A stretch of 64,000 nt of DNA, from positions 1,690,126 to 1,754,125 of the forward strand of contig JAIGNY010000099.1 in the NCBI GenBank assembly GCA_020152595.1. Direction: 5' to 3'. The notes below the pieces were generated by a model. It did no database searches, was not told where the DNA came from, and saw only the letters and a program-made list of their open reading frames with translations. Within the stretch, counting starts at the first letter, position 1. The number at the start of each line of letters is the position of its first letter. Source of the DNA: Chiridota heheva (taxonomy: Eukaryota > Echinodermata > Holothuroidea > Apodida > Chiridotidae). Made by a program: the position numbers and the translations under genes. Below, one piece after another: positions 24,430 through 36,771 of this stretch.

Positions 24430-25490
24430 CTTTTAATTAAGTTTCTTTCACACACAACAAAGACCACTCCCACAACTCACAATACTTAATTTTTAATTAT
24501 TTTACATAAGTTATTGTTTTTCTTTTATGTAAATTGGATTTTCGTAGAAAAGTGAGGGAAACATCCTTAAAAGTGGGGCCATAGGACACCTTTTATCATT
24601 GCATTTTGCAAATTATTAGAAGGAGGGAGGGGGAGGGGCATGCCCAACTAAACAATTCTCATCAAACCTTGACCTCATTAATAATCAACGAATTTAGTTT
24701 TGAACATCTACTCTAAAAGTAATTGCTGAATAGCTGTTTGCTTTGCGAACGGAAGACTTACAGAAAATCAATTCTACCATTTCCAAGTAAGTTTTAAATG
24801 GCACGATTTTGTGGATAAACAGTACATCTGTTGTGAGCCTGGTGATATAAGATTTTTAATAATTTAGTAAAGAATATTCTCAGGGAAGCTGTATAAAGCT
24901 ATGTAAAGTACCACCAAAAAAATTTGGTGTTGATCTCTAATGGCGTACATAGGAAAAACCTAGTTATTCATCATACAGTACACCCCAGTTCCAGGCCTTT
25001 TACTTCCCCACTGATCTATTTTTTTTCTTGTTAGCTGACATTTACTGATTGCTGTCGTTTCTGATTTACGGCCTGGCAAGAGTTATTCAAGTCCTACAGT
25101 ATGCAGCTTGTATATAGATATCATTCTAACTGAGTTACGATGCTCCGCACCATTTTTCTGGCTGAAGCTCACTTTCAAATAACCTGTCATTTGTGTGTTC
25201 AAATTTGCACTCAAACAATTCTTCAATTCTTGTTTGTAATAACTGTTTGTAATAATCAACTCCTTTTTAATATTTTCTCCAGCTAAAAAGTGTGAAAATA
25301 TATTGCTTTAACACCAAAATCAGACGATTCTTGGTGCACTTTCTCTGTCCGTTCTTCACACTCTTAACGTTAGAACGTTAAGTTTGTACTGAAGATGTCA
25401 AACTTCAAAAATAATAGTCATGTGACTACAGCCTGATAATAATTGCAATTGCGTTTGCAATTTCTATGCGGGGTCCATTTTAAATTTTTG
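24430..25490. other. Non-coding interval with a fragment of the giant inverted repeat
   Basis: No gene found. About 25028-25110 (GTTAGCTGACATTTACTGAT, GATTGCTGTCGTTTC) resembles part of the right arm at 33288-33385, so this is probably a detached fragment of that element family. Confidence 0.45.
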
Positions 25491-25499
25491 TCAAATCAT

Positions 25500-25970
25500 G
25501 GAGAAGAATAATCATCATATTGCAACTTCTGCCAAAAAAAGCTTTTCAAAGATTTTTACAAGCGATGCTTCACCAATTTAAACAGTGTTAAAACCCAGAT
25601 TTCATCAATTTCTTTAGTGTTACCAGCAATTGAATATGCCTCAATCACCTGGAACCCGTGGTTAAAGAAAGATATTGATTGTTTAGAAAGGGTGCAAAGA
25701 AAAAAAAAGTATCAAACTTTGTAAGGATGAGGTTCACTTCAAATCCTTAAAATCTTAACGAAATAATATTGACTTATAAATTTGTGAATGGATTAAACAA
25801 AAGGCAGTCTAGCTCCCTATTTCATCGTTCCACCAACCTTCATGGATGCAGAATGAAACTTTTTAAACGAAGAACTCATTCTGAGATAAGCAGAAATCTT
25901 TTTACTCATCGTGTTGTGGATAAATGGAACGCTTTGTCTGAATCTGTGAATGTGATTTCTGTGTGAATGT
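25500..25970 (+). pseudogene. Degenerate LINE ORF2 C-terminus
   Basis: Frame-shifted pieces read YASITWNPWLKKDIDCLERV and then, intact, TYKFVNGLNKR, LFHRSTNLHGCRMKL, ISRNLFTHRVVDKWNALS. This is the conserved end of a CR1/Rex-like ORF2. Several frameshifts mark it as dead. It lies just outside the left end of the giant inverted repeat. Confidence 0.8.
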
Positions 25971-26076
25971 ATTCAAGAACAGTTTGAGGGCTCTGACATC
26001 TGGCAAAGAGAGCTGAACAACCAAGTAAGTGGGAAATGTTACCCCTGTGCAAGTGTCATAGTGCCAGCCCACTGGT

Positions 26077-26350
26077 CCGAAGGCCTAAGAGTCCAAAGGT
26101 TCAATAGTCGGAAAGAAAAGGCCCATTAGTCCGAAGGTTCAATAGTCCGAAGATATTAAGAAAGTCCAATAGTCCGAAGGCCCAATAGTCCCAATTGGTC
26201 CTTCGGATTATTGAGCCTTCAGATTATAACACCTTCTGACTACCAGACCTTTGAACTATTGGACCTTTTCTTTTGAATTATTGAACCTTTGGAATATTGA
26301 ACCTAAATTTTAGACTATTGAACCCTCTAGCCTTCAAACCAATGGGCGGA
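26077..26350. repeat. Left outer domain of short repeats
   Basis: Many ~15-16-bp variants of CAATAGTCCGAAGG occur in direct orientation, then in inverted orientation (CCTTCGGATTATTGAG). The domain is therefore itself a small palindrome, with its middle near 26195. The matching right domain is 35205-35485. Confidence 0.85.
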
Positions 26351-28889
26351 CACCAGTGTCACACATGTACAGCATCTATGTTTTAAATCTTTCACTGAAA
26401 GACACTCCAAAGCAGATGTTCACAAGTCTGTTAATAACGTAACAAAAATGTCCCACTGAAAGAAATACAACTACTTATCGTTCACTTTCGGTAAAATAGA
26501 AACAGAAAAAGGTTGAATAATTATTTGCTGATTTTAAAGACAACATATAGATACCGCACATAGAAATTTTGTCCACCCATTAGTACAATAAAGAAGCCCT
26601 AAGAACAAATGTACAGGCGTGACACTCGACAAAAGTTTTGGAAGATGGCGACCAGCGAACTATCGGTGGATTTTACTTTGGCAAAATTCTTCTGTTAAAA
26701 GGCAACTAATGGAACATTTTTTTCAAATCATCAAATGAAGAGGGTGAAATCCCACCAGACTGTGTGCAAAGGAAGTGAAGTTATCGCATTTTGGAAAATA
26801 CATTTTGCTTAAGTGTGACTCGAATTGGAAACATGGTATCTGCAACAACCTACGTACACAAAACAAATGTCCCAATGAGATAACATACAGTACGTGTACG
26901 TGGGTTGTGGAAATAACTAGGAAAAACCTAGTATGCATCTTCAGACTCCAACTCCTTCGCGCTGAATCTCTGATTTAGAGAATGAACAATTACATACATA
27001 CAAAATTTACACACTTTAAGCAAAGTCAATGGGCTTCAACGTGTTTTCAAAAACAAGTTTTACAGAAATTTTGGGCAACTTGATTTTCGATACGAAGACT
27101 TCCTTATTTAAACCTGAAAATCAGCATATGGAAACTTAAATTTGTTTTACACATTGTGAATATCGTAACTCAATTACTGTATTGTACTATCCTAGAAGGA
27201 TACACATTTTTTGTACAAAAATAGAATTTCAACACATTTTCTGCGAGCATCTTGACAAAAATATAGCATGCAAATAAGCATTTTTTCCAACCAATAGGAA
27301 GATAGGCTAGGAGGCTTGCGTAAAGAAATTATTGACATATTTTGAGTGCGTATCTAAATCCTCTATGCAGCCTTGAGCGTATGAATGCACCATTGTGCAT
27401 CCTATGTGCATGTTACTTATGTACAACGCATACAATTTGTATGTAATAATATTAATAAAGAACAAGGGCATTGAGGTAGTTAAATTTGAATAATTATATA
27501 GGCCTAGGCCTAATACTAGTGCACAACAATGCATTTATTGCATCTTGTATTGTTTCTGTTGTATCTGTGCCCGTATTGGACCCTCCTTTTTCAAGTTATA
27601 AGTGCGCATTTGCAACATTACTTAGTTGCAATGCTAACGTCCTGTGCACAAGACCAGACACACTGAATTTCTCCCCCCAAAATTGTCAATTTTTACCTTT
27701 TCACAGGGATTTTTGGGAAATCTACCAGAGTACCAAAATGTAAGTTGAAACAAGTTGTTTAGCCTGATGTCTGTATGATTACATTAGGATAAAGTTAAGA
27801 GCGTCGGTGTTAATTTTCATGCTCTTTTGTGACCACTGTACTGTAGAAGAATGTTGTCTCTAGTCTAATGTTAACGTATATTACTAGCCTAGGCTAACTG
27901 TATTATTATTAGCCTAGGTCTAGGCCCTAACGTTAGATTCAGAAAAACCATAATGGCTGCAGATCGGTAAACAACAGCAATTACACGTCAGCATACAGAA
28001 ACGGGCTAAAGTGAAAGAAACTACGGTCAAACGATGGTAAATAGTTCCTTAACTATAGGCCTAGTATTAGTATCAACGTTAGACACCCTAACTGCACGAA
28101 TTCATGATCCTACTGAACTGAAGACAATAATTCGCGAAACTAGTTTTAGGACTAACGAGTACGTTTATTAAGAATGCATTGTGGTTAAATACCTACCGAT
28201 CTTTCGTGACTTGAAGTTGAATAAGGCCACGTTTATTAACGGAACACACGTGTGTACTTTCAGTTGTCAATAAAACAGCTAGGCTACACATATTCAAAGT
28301 GAGCCAGAAGTGAAAAGAAAATAAACTTAGGCCTACGCAAAGTTCTCAGTCCGAAATTATGCAGACGACCAAATCACTTTCTGAAAATAAGTTCCTAAAT
28401 CTTACAAACTGACCATAACCCATGATATGTTTGGTTTATTTCAATGTTCTTTTCTGTATCATATATATCAGGTGGAAGTGTCCCGGATTATCCCACAGGT
28501 AGGGCGTAACTTGAAGTTTGACTTACCCTACCGCCCCCCTTCCTTCCAGGGACCCCACTTTCCAGTGACCCCCCAGGGACCCCCCCCCAGAGACCCCCAG
28601 GAAGGGGAGGGTAAGTCAAATTTGCCCGACGAAAAATTGCATTTGCCCGACTTATTAAAAAACGATATACATGTGTCTATGCAATGTGTCTACACACAAA
28701 CTACGGATCCTCCACCCCACCCCACTCCCACCAATGGCGTCGCCAGAGATTTTGGCTTGGAGTACAGTACTGAATTGGAAAACGTGGCATTGTCCGTTCG
28801 TTAGAATTCCCCGGCACTCCCACTTCGGGGCTCCCACTGTGTACAGAAGAATACCTAATATCTGCCCTCAGTTAAGCTCGGAGGATTTC

Positions 28890-30490
28890 TTGTTCTTAAA
28901 GCTCCAAATTGGCTGAAAATCAACACAAAGTTCGATCATTTGATTGATGAAAAGAAGACAAATTTTATTCTATTGATAAAATCTACTCAAAAAATCATGA
29001 GTAGATTTGATTTCATGAGTTGATTTGATTTCATCAAATCATTTGGAAACATGCAAAGGAAAGTTTCCCTGCAATTTAAGAAAATTCGGGAAAATTTGTG
29101 GGGTTAAGCTTTGGAATCTATTGTGTCTAGCCGGGGGCGAGGCCCGCCGGGAAGTTCTGAAGTTTTCGTGATTTGGATGTTTCACAATCAGACAATGGTT
29201 CAAATTAACACAATGTTCCAAAATGCAATTGATGAAAAGAAGACATTTTCAAATTTTAATCTTAAAATCTACTCAGTAAAGTACTTGGAATACCATTTTA
29301 AAACAGGGGAAATTTTCCCTGCAAATTTGAGCAAAATTGTGGGGCTTATGGGCGAAGCCTTAAATTAGCTACAATAAGCTTGGAATTAATTTCAAATTTT
29401 AATGTTTAATTCTATTCAGAAAAGTATTTGGGTTACCATTTCGAAAGAGGCAGAGACGAAATTTTCCCTGCAAATTGAGCAAAATCGGGTAAAATTGTGA
29501 GGCATATGGGTGAAGCCTTGGAATTAGCTTGGGTATAGGGGCGAACTAGCCTCGGGTAGCTCTGAAGATTTCCTAATTTTGATGCCTTACAGTGGTTTGA
29601 AATCAATACAAATTTCCCAAATGTAAGCGATGAACAGAAGACAATTTTAAATTCTAATGTTTAAATCTGCTCAAATAAGTATTTGGCAGTTAGGGTTACC
29701 ATTTCGAAACAGGCAGAACGGAAATTTTTCCTACACAAATTGAGAAAATTAGGACAAATTGTGGGGATCATGGGCAAAGCCATGGAAGCTTGGGTCCAGG
29801 GGCGAAGCCCCGGGAAGCTACGAAGGTTTCTTCAAGTTGGTTTTGATGCCCCAAAATGATTCAAAATCAACACAAAGTTTCACAATGCTATGACATGTAT
29901 GAAAAGAGGACAATTTTAGATTTGAATGTTAAAATCTACTCAGATAACTAGATAACTTAGCATTTGGGTTACCATTTCTAAACACTGAACTGCTGAAACA
30001 GGCATAGGACAGTCTGACAGAAGGAGAAGTTTCCCCTGATAATGAAAAAAAATTCGAACAAAATTGTGGATTTCATGGACGAAGCCATGGTCTAAAAATT
30101 GATTGTATTTGATGTCCCAAAATGACTGAAAATTATCGCCAAGTTTCCTAATGTTAATCGTAGGGTCCTGGGACAAAGCAAGAATAGGAATCCAAGCGAA
30201 GAAGTCTCGCTTAAGGAAGAGGTCCAGGGGGCAAAGCCCCCGGAAGCTTTGAAGTTTTATTGCCTTTTATACCCCAAAATGTCTAAAAATTAACACAAAC
30301 TGATAAATTTCTGAAAATTTAAGTGATGATAAGAAGACAGTTTTATATTCTCATGTTGAAATTTCCTCAAATAAGCATTATAAAGGGTTACCATTTCTAA
30401 ACAGGCAAAGGAGAAATTTTTCTTGAAAACTGAGAAAATTCGGGCAAAATTATGCAGGGATTATGGTCTGAAGATTTCTTGTTTTTCATG
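28890..30490. repeat. Left inner domain, about 5-6 tandem units of ~300 bp
   Basis: Each unit has a GGGGCGAAGCCCCGGGAAGC-like segment, then AAAATCAACACAAAGTTTC, GATGAAAAGAAGACAATTTT, AATCTACTCA, GGGTTACCATTTC, AACAGGCA and GGGAAATTTTCCCTGCAA. Units are diverged but collinear. The right arm (30620-31780) has the same units inverted. Confidence 0.85.
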
Positions 30491-30523
30491 CCCCCAAATG
30501 GCTTCAACTAAGATACCAATCTT

Positions 30524-30565
30524 ACCTGACTACAACTAAGATACCAATCTTAGTTGTAGTCAGGT
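30524..30565. repeat. Central hairpin of the giant palindrome
   Basis: ACCTGACTACAACTAAGAT (30524-30542) and its exact reverse complement (30547-30565) are separated by ACCA only. It is a perfect 19-bp stem with a 4-base loop at the symmetry centre of the two arms. Confidence 0.95.
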
Positions 30566-30619
30566 AGAAATGTAGAATGTCTGGTGCACTTGTATCCTGG
30601 TATCATATCTCAGTCATGC

Positions 30620-31780
30620 CCGACTCAGATATCCGTATCATATCCTCCCGACCACTTATCTGAGTAGATTTTAACATTAGATTTAAACATTTTCGTCTTT
30701 TTATCAGTTTCATTTCGAATTTTTGTTGATTTTAAGCCACTTTGGGGCAAAAATTTTTTTTTTTAGACCAAGCCTCGGATTTCACCATTGCTGCATTGAA
30801 CCAAGTTTGCCCGACTTTTCTCAATTTTCAGAGGAAATTTCTCGTCTGCCTGTTTAGAAATTTCTCGTCTGCTTGTTTAGAAATGGTAACCAAAATTCTT
30901 ATCAGAATTTTAACATAATAATTTTTAAATTGTCTTATCTTTATCAATTACATTTGGAACTTTGTCTGTTTGTGAAAATTTGAAACCTTCGTAGCTTCCC
31001 GGGGCTTCGCCCCTGGATCCAAGTTTCCAAGGCTCTGCCCATTAACCCGACAATTTTGTCCTAATTTTCTCATTTTGTATAGGAAATTTTCCGCTCTGCC
31101 TGTTTCGAAATGGTAACCCAAATACTCATTTGAGCAGATTTAAACATTATAATTTGAAATTGTCTTCAGTCTATTACTTACATCTTGGAAATTTGTGTTA
31201 ATTTTAAACCATTGTGAGGCCGCATCAAAATCAAGAAATCCTCAAAGCTCTCCGAGGCTTCGCCCTTGAACTTTGCTTGGGCTAATTCCAAAGCTTCACC
31301 CATATGCCCCAAAATTTTGCCTGAATTTGCTGAATTTGCAGGGGAAATTTCCCCTATGTCTGTTTTAAAATGGTATTCCAAATATTTTTCTCAGTTGAAA
31401 TTGTCTTCTCATCACTTGCATTTTAAAACTTTGTGTTAATTTGAACCATTGTGGGACATCAAAATCACGAAATCTTCATAACTTCCCGGCGGGCCTCGCC
31501 CCCGGCTGGACACAATAGATTCCAAAGCTTAACCCCACAAATTTTCCCGAATTTTTTTAAATTGCAGGGAAACTTTCCTTCTGCATGTTTCCAAATGATT
31601 TGATGAAATCAAATCAACTCATGAAATCAAATCTACTCATGATTTTCTGAGTAAGATTTTATCATTAGAATAAAATTTGTCTTCTTTTTATCAATCAAAT
31701 GATCAAACTTTGTGTTGATTTTCAGCCATTTTGGAGCTTTAAGAACAAGAAATCCTCCGAGCTTCCGGGGCTTTGCAGGC
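30620..31780. repeat. Right inner domain, about 4 inverted ~300-bp units
   Basis: Reverse complements of the left inner units, e.g. GCTTCCCGGGGCTTCGCCCC near 30993, GAAATGGTAACCCAAATAC near 31107, and AAATTTCCCCT. Confidence 0.85.
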
Positions 31781-31977
31781 CTGGACCACAACCAAGGCTT
31801 CACGCCTTAACTTAGGGCAGATAGTATTAGGTATTCTTCTGTACACAGTGGTTGCCACGGAGTGGGAGTGCATGGGGATTTTCAAGCAAACGGGACAGGG
31901 CTCGCAAGCGGGCACACAGTGTTACGCAATGCCACGTTTGCCATTTCAGTACTGTTGTGCTCCAAGCTCCATGATAT

Positions 31978-32760
31978 AAGATCAGCGAGGATGAAATTAT
32001 CTTCGATGATGGATAGTTTACAAATGACGCTAGTTAGGCTTATAGGACGATGATTTGAGACAATAGATTTGTCACCCTTTTTAAAGATGGGTAAAATATT
32101 AGCAACTTTTCAGTCCATAGGAACATACATGTCAGAAAGAGACCTCCTAAATAGCTTCGTTAGAGATGGAGTCAAAACAACGGCCGCACATTTCTTTAAC
32201 ACGCGTGGGTGAATTCCATCAGGCCCTGGTGATTTGCCTATAGTCAGGTTATTTAACTTTTTAAGAACTGTCTCTTCAGATATATTTACTGTATCAATAG
32301 AGGAGCTACAGCATCTTAAGACAAGTGGAGGGATGTTGGATGTATTTTCAACTGTAAAAACACTTTTAAAGAAGTCAGAAAGAACTTGGGCTTTCTCAAG
32401 GTCAGTTGTAGCAAGTACATTCTTACTATTCTCATCGGATGATCCAGTTTGCAAGTTTGCAATACCCTACTTATAGCTGGTCTTACTCTTGGCATTTCTC
32501 CAAAATTTCTTAGGATTGGTTTTGCATTACTTGCAATATCTTTTTAACATAAAACTTTTACTCTTCTTGTCATTGCTCTAACTTGGTTCATGACTCTACT
32601 ATAATTAATCTTTGTACTTGTGTGGATCTTTGGTCTCAATATATCTCTGCCAGCATCTTTGCTTTTTCCTAATCTTTGTATCTTTTACTGAGTGGCGTGC
32701 TGCCCTTGGATACTTTATTACGATGAGTATCCAAGTGAAAAGAAATTACGAATGAATTGG
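31978..32760 (-). pseudogene. LINE reverse transcriptase relic inside the right arm
   Basis: The minus strand encodes the N-terminal part of a reverse transcriptase: TTDLEKAQVLSDFFKSVFT, LNNLTIGKSPGPDGIHPRVL and, after a TGA in place of the usual tryptophan (near 32112), KVANILPIFKKGDKSIVSN and HRPISLTSVICKL. These are the fingers/motif 1-2 region of CR1/jockey-like RTs. The YxDD core is absent. The left arm has no counterpart, so the insertion post-dates formation of the inverted repeat, or was lost from the other arm. Confidence 0.85.
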
Positions 32761-35204
32761 ATAAACTTCAAGTTTCGCTCCTGCCTGTGGGAATGATCAG
32801 GGACACTGCCACCTGATATGTATATGATACAGAGAGTAACATTGAAATCTACCAAACATATCATGGGTTATGGTCAGTTTGTAAGATTTAGGAACTTATT
32901 TTCACAAAGTGATTTTGTAGTCTGCATAATTTTAGACTGAGACCTTCTGCGTAAGTTTTTTTTCTTTTTCACTTCTGGCTTACTTTGAATATGTGTAGCC
33001 TAGCTGTTTTATTGACAACTGAAAGTACACACGTGTGTTCCGTTAATAAATGTGGCCTTATTCAACTTCAAGTCACGAAAGGTCAGTAGGAATTTAACCA
33101 CAATGCATTTTTAATTAACGTTAGTCTTAAAACTAGTTTCGCGAATTATTGTCTTCTCTAGATGAGTAGGATCATGAATTCATGCAGTTAAGGTGTCTAA
33201 CGTTAATACTATTAGTATTAGTAAATACTTATGGAACCATTCACCATCGTTTGGCCATAATGTCTTTAACTTTAACCCTTTTCTGTAAGCTGACATTGTT
33301 TGATTGCTGTTGTTTACCGATCTGCGGCCACACGAGAGTTTAGGCCTAGGCTATATGGTTTTTCCGAATCCTACAGACTACAGTTACTGTAGGCTAAACA
33401 CGACATTCTTCTACAGTACAGTTGTCACAAAAGAGCATGAAAATTAACACCGACGCCCTTAACTTTTGCCTAATGTAACCATACAGACATTAGGCTGACC
33501 AACTTTTTTCAACTTATGTTTTGGTAGATTTCCGGAAATCCTTGTGAAAAGGTAAAAATTGACAATTTGCTGGAAGAAATTCATTGTCTTGTGCACAGGA
33601 CATTAGCATTGCAGCTAAGTAATGTTGCAAACGCGCATGTATTACTTGAAAAAAGAGGGTCCAATACGGGCGCAGATACAACAAAAACATTACAAACAAG
33701 ACACAATAATTGTGTTGTTGTTCACTATTATAATTATTCAAATTTAAATATCTCACACCCTTGTTCTTTATACAATTTGTATGCATCAACATAAATAACG
33801 TGCACATCGGTGTGTTCATATGCTTAAGGTTACACAGGCGATGCAGATACGCACTAAAATTATGTCAATCATTTCCTTACACAAACGTCCTATCTTTTTA
33901 TTGGTTGGGAAAAATGCTTACGTGCGTATCATATTCATGTCAAGATGCCTGCAGAAAATCTGTCAAAACTTTATATTTGAACGATAAATTATGGTATTTA
34001 CAAGGTGTAAAACTAATTAAAGTTTCTGTGTGCTGATTTTCAGGTTAATATAGGGAAGTCTTCATACAGAAAATCGCAATCGTTGCAAACGCATGCATAC
34101 ACTGTGAAATAGGGAGGGGCCAAAACTGGCACAGAATTTGACTACCTTGATGCCCTTGTTCTTTGTTAATATTAATACATACAAATTGTATGCGTTGTAC
34201 ATAAGTAACATGCACATAGGATGCACAATGGTGCATTTATACTTCAAGGCTGCATAGAGGATTCAGATACACACTCAAAATATGTCAATAATTTCTTTGG
34301 GCAAGCATCCTAGCATATCTTCTTATTGGTTGGAAAAAATGTTTATGTGCCTGCTACATTTTTGTCAAGACCTCGCAAAAATGTATATTCTTTTAGGATA
34401 GTAATTTGAGTTACGATATTCACAAGATGTAAAACAAATTCAACTTTTCATGTTTTCAGGTTAAGATAAGGAAGTCTTCGTATCGAAAAGCAAGTTGCTT
34501 AAAATTTCTAGGAATTATAAACAAAATTATTACAAAAAATTCACATTGAAGCCCATTGACTTTGCTTAAGTTTGTACATTTTTTTATGTATATAATCGTT
34601 CATTCTCTAAATCAGAGATTCAAAGCAAAGGAGTTGGAGTATGAAGATTCTTACTAGGTTTTTCCTACTTATTGTCACAACCCACGTACAGGTACATGTT
34701 ATCACTTGGACATTTGTTTTGTGTATGTAGGTTGTTGCAGATACCGTGTTTCCAATTTGAGTCACACTTAAGCAAAATGTATTTTTCAAAATGCGATAAC
34801 TTCACTTGCTTTGCACACAATCAGGTGGGATTTTACCCTCTTCATTTGATGATTTGAAAAAAATGTTTATTAGTTGCCTTTAAACAGAAGAATTTGCCAA
34901 AGTAAAATCTACCTAAACTTTTGTTGAGTGTCACGCCTGTGCATTTGTACTTTCCTTTATTGTACTAATGGGTGGAAAAACTTTTTTTGTGCGGTATCTA
35001 TGTGGCGTCTTTAAAATCAGCAAATAACCATTGAACCATTTTCTGTTTTTATTTTGCCGAAAGTGAACGATAAGTTGTTGTATTTCTTTCAGCAAACATT
35101 TTTGTTATGTTATTAACAGAATTGTGAACGTCTGCTTTGGAGTGTCTTTCAGTGAAAGATTTGAAACATGGATGCTGTACATGTGTGACACTGGTGTCCA
35201 CCCA

Positions 35205-35485
35205 TTAGTACAAAGGCCAGAAGGTTCAATATTCTGAAATTTAGGCCCAATATTCAAATGTTCAATAAACTGAAAGAAAAGGTGCAATAGTCCAAAGGTC
35301 TGGTAGTCAGAAGGTTCAATAATCTGAAGGTTTATAGTCTGAAGGACCAATAGTCCAATTATTGGGCCTTCAGACTATTGGACCTTCAGACTATTAAACC
35401 TTCTGAATATCTTTGGACTATTGAACCCTGGACTAGTGGGCCTTTTCTTTCCGACTTTTGAACCTTTGGACTCTTAGGCCTTGTC
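35205..35485. repeat. Right outer domain of short repeats
   Basis: Degenerate CAATAGTCCAAAGG and CTTCAGACTATTGG-like repeats ending in AACCTTTGGACTCTTAGGCC, the inverted image of 26077-26350. Confidence 0.85.
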
Positions 35486-35873
35486 AGCACAATCAATCAT
35501 GAATACACATAATGTATGCAAGGCTGTACGCAACTGGATGCTACATCATGTAAATACTAATAAATGACATACAACAATAAAGTACTTGTAAATTAAGGCC
35601 ATACTGAAGAAAGGAATTTGTTTTGTTATTGGCAAAATAGTTCCAACAGTAAAATCTGATTCGGAACAGTAATTGAGAAAGTACTGTTCCGTGGAACAGT
35701 GGCAAAAAATTCAAATTTCGACCCCCTGCATAGTTCTTATTGTTTTGTGTGTTTGCTAGCACAGTAGTGCAAAGGGGATATCAACATTCAGAGCTCATTC
35801 AAAAAATACAATGTATAAGAAAGAAAAAAAGCTATGAAGAATTCATACATTTAGGTTTTTACTCTTTCTTCAG

Positions 35874-35948
35874 GCAGCTGAATAACATTTCCCATGATGT
35901 TTAAATGTAACTCAGAGGACATCAGTAGTTTGATCCGAAATGTCTGTG
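35874..35948 (+). CDS. TEX11: TEX11 exon with start codon (coding from 35894)
   Basis: The acceptor CTCTTTCTTCAG is followed by a short leader with an in-frame TGA at 35879. Then come ATG ATG at 35894 and 35897 and a frame MMFKCNSEDISSLIRNVC plus one base, ending at G|GTAAGTG. The upstream stop inside the exon makes 35894 or 35897 the first possible start. The exit phase joins exon 40253-40392 to give a glycine codon and a continuous frame. I do not recall this N-terminus well enough to confirm it by homology; the call rests on phase, stop position and splice quality. A non-coding leader exon must lie upstream, perhaps beyond the giant inverted repeat. The protein acts in meiotic prophase nuclei. 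Confidence 0.6.
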
Positions 35949-36043
35949 GTAAGTGAAAATTAAATATTTGTAATTAAAGCCTAGGGAATACTGCATTGCG
36001 CTCTTACAAAGAAATTCACATCTTTAGTTGCAAGAGATTAAAT

Positions 36044-36457
36044 TGTTTGTTTGTTTGTACATGATCCTCCCTTGCGGGAACTCGGCAAGACTCCTATATG
36101 GAGCATAGACGCCAAGCTATAGCCTGCATAGCAGATGCCAGTCTCGTGCTACCGGGACGGAGGGAAGTGGATGAACACTGGGTTTTCACCCTACACTTTT
36201 CACCCTACACTTTTCGAGAAGTGTTCAGAGAACCAGGTAGGGTGTGACTGTCCTACCATCGGGACAGACGGCTTAACGTCCCCTCCGAAGGACAGCGAGC
36301 ACCATTCAGGAGCTGCAAACGACGTACTTCCGCTTTGATGATCGGCGTATCTGTCTGCATAGCTGTGGAAAAACTGGTTAGACCTGTCCGAGGATTGAAC
36401 CGGGTACCTTCAGCATCTCAGTCGTGTGTTCTACCAACTAAGCTACCTGACTCCTTG
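36044..36457 (-). mobile_element. tRNA-derived SINE
   Basis: On the minus strand a tRNA-like head carries an A-box TAGCTTAGTTGGTAG (36431-36445) and a B-box GGTTCAATCC (36392-36401). A ~330-bp body and an ACAAACAAACAAAC tail (36044-36058) follow. The 3' part holds two short hairpins (CTCCATATAGGAG; TCCCGCAAGGGA). The CAAA-repeat tail matches that of the I-like LINE family in this window, a possible mobilising partner. Confidence 0.85.
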
Positions 36458-36499
36458 TTGGTATGTTCTAGAATAATCCCTGTTTCAGTCCAGATCTTA

Positions 36500-36765
36500 A
36501 CTTGTATGTCCCTTTTAGGGATTTGACTGGGAGGGAAATAAATAAACACAAGGTTTTAGCCTGCTCTTTTCAAGAAGCAATCAGGGAACTAAGCAGGGGG
36601 TGAGGATCCTGCCATCGGGACCGCCATCTAATATCCTCTTCCAACATGGCATCAGATCACTGTCCTCTGTCGTTGATGTTAGTTTATTGTTCTGTGGAAA
36701 AATACAACCTGGAGCCTCCAGTTACTTATTCATGTGTTCAACTTACTGAACCACCTATCTCCAAC
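36500..36765 (-). mobile_element. Older diverged copy of the same SINE
   Basis: It aligns with 36165-36455 in the same orientation: CCTGCCATCGGGACCG against CCTACCATCGGGACAG, TTTTCAAGAAGC against TTTTCGAGAAGT, and a degraded tRNA head with CACCTATCTCC against TACCTGACTCC. The A-box and B-box are decayed. Confidence 0.7.
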
Positions 36766-36771
36766 AACTGC

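Larger units (their letters stand above)
26075..35485. mobile_element. Giant inverted repeat (~9.4 kb), foldback-like element
   Basis: The two arms are reverse complements over almost their full length. The left terminus GGCCTAAGAGTCCAAAGGTT matches the right terminus AACCTTTGGACTCTTAGGCC. Further pairs are 26340-26430 with 35095-35215; 26720-26980 with 34600-34860; 28200-28500 with 32770-33070; and 28880-29040 with 31600-31760. The centre is near 30545. Each arm has an outer domain of short GTCCGAAGGTTCAATA-like repeats, a long single-copy middle, and an inner domain of ~300-bp tandem repeats. No transposase frame was seen, so it would be non-autonomous. Sea urchin TU foldback elements have this architecture; membership is inference. 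Confidence 0.85.
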
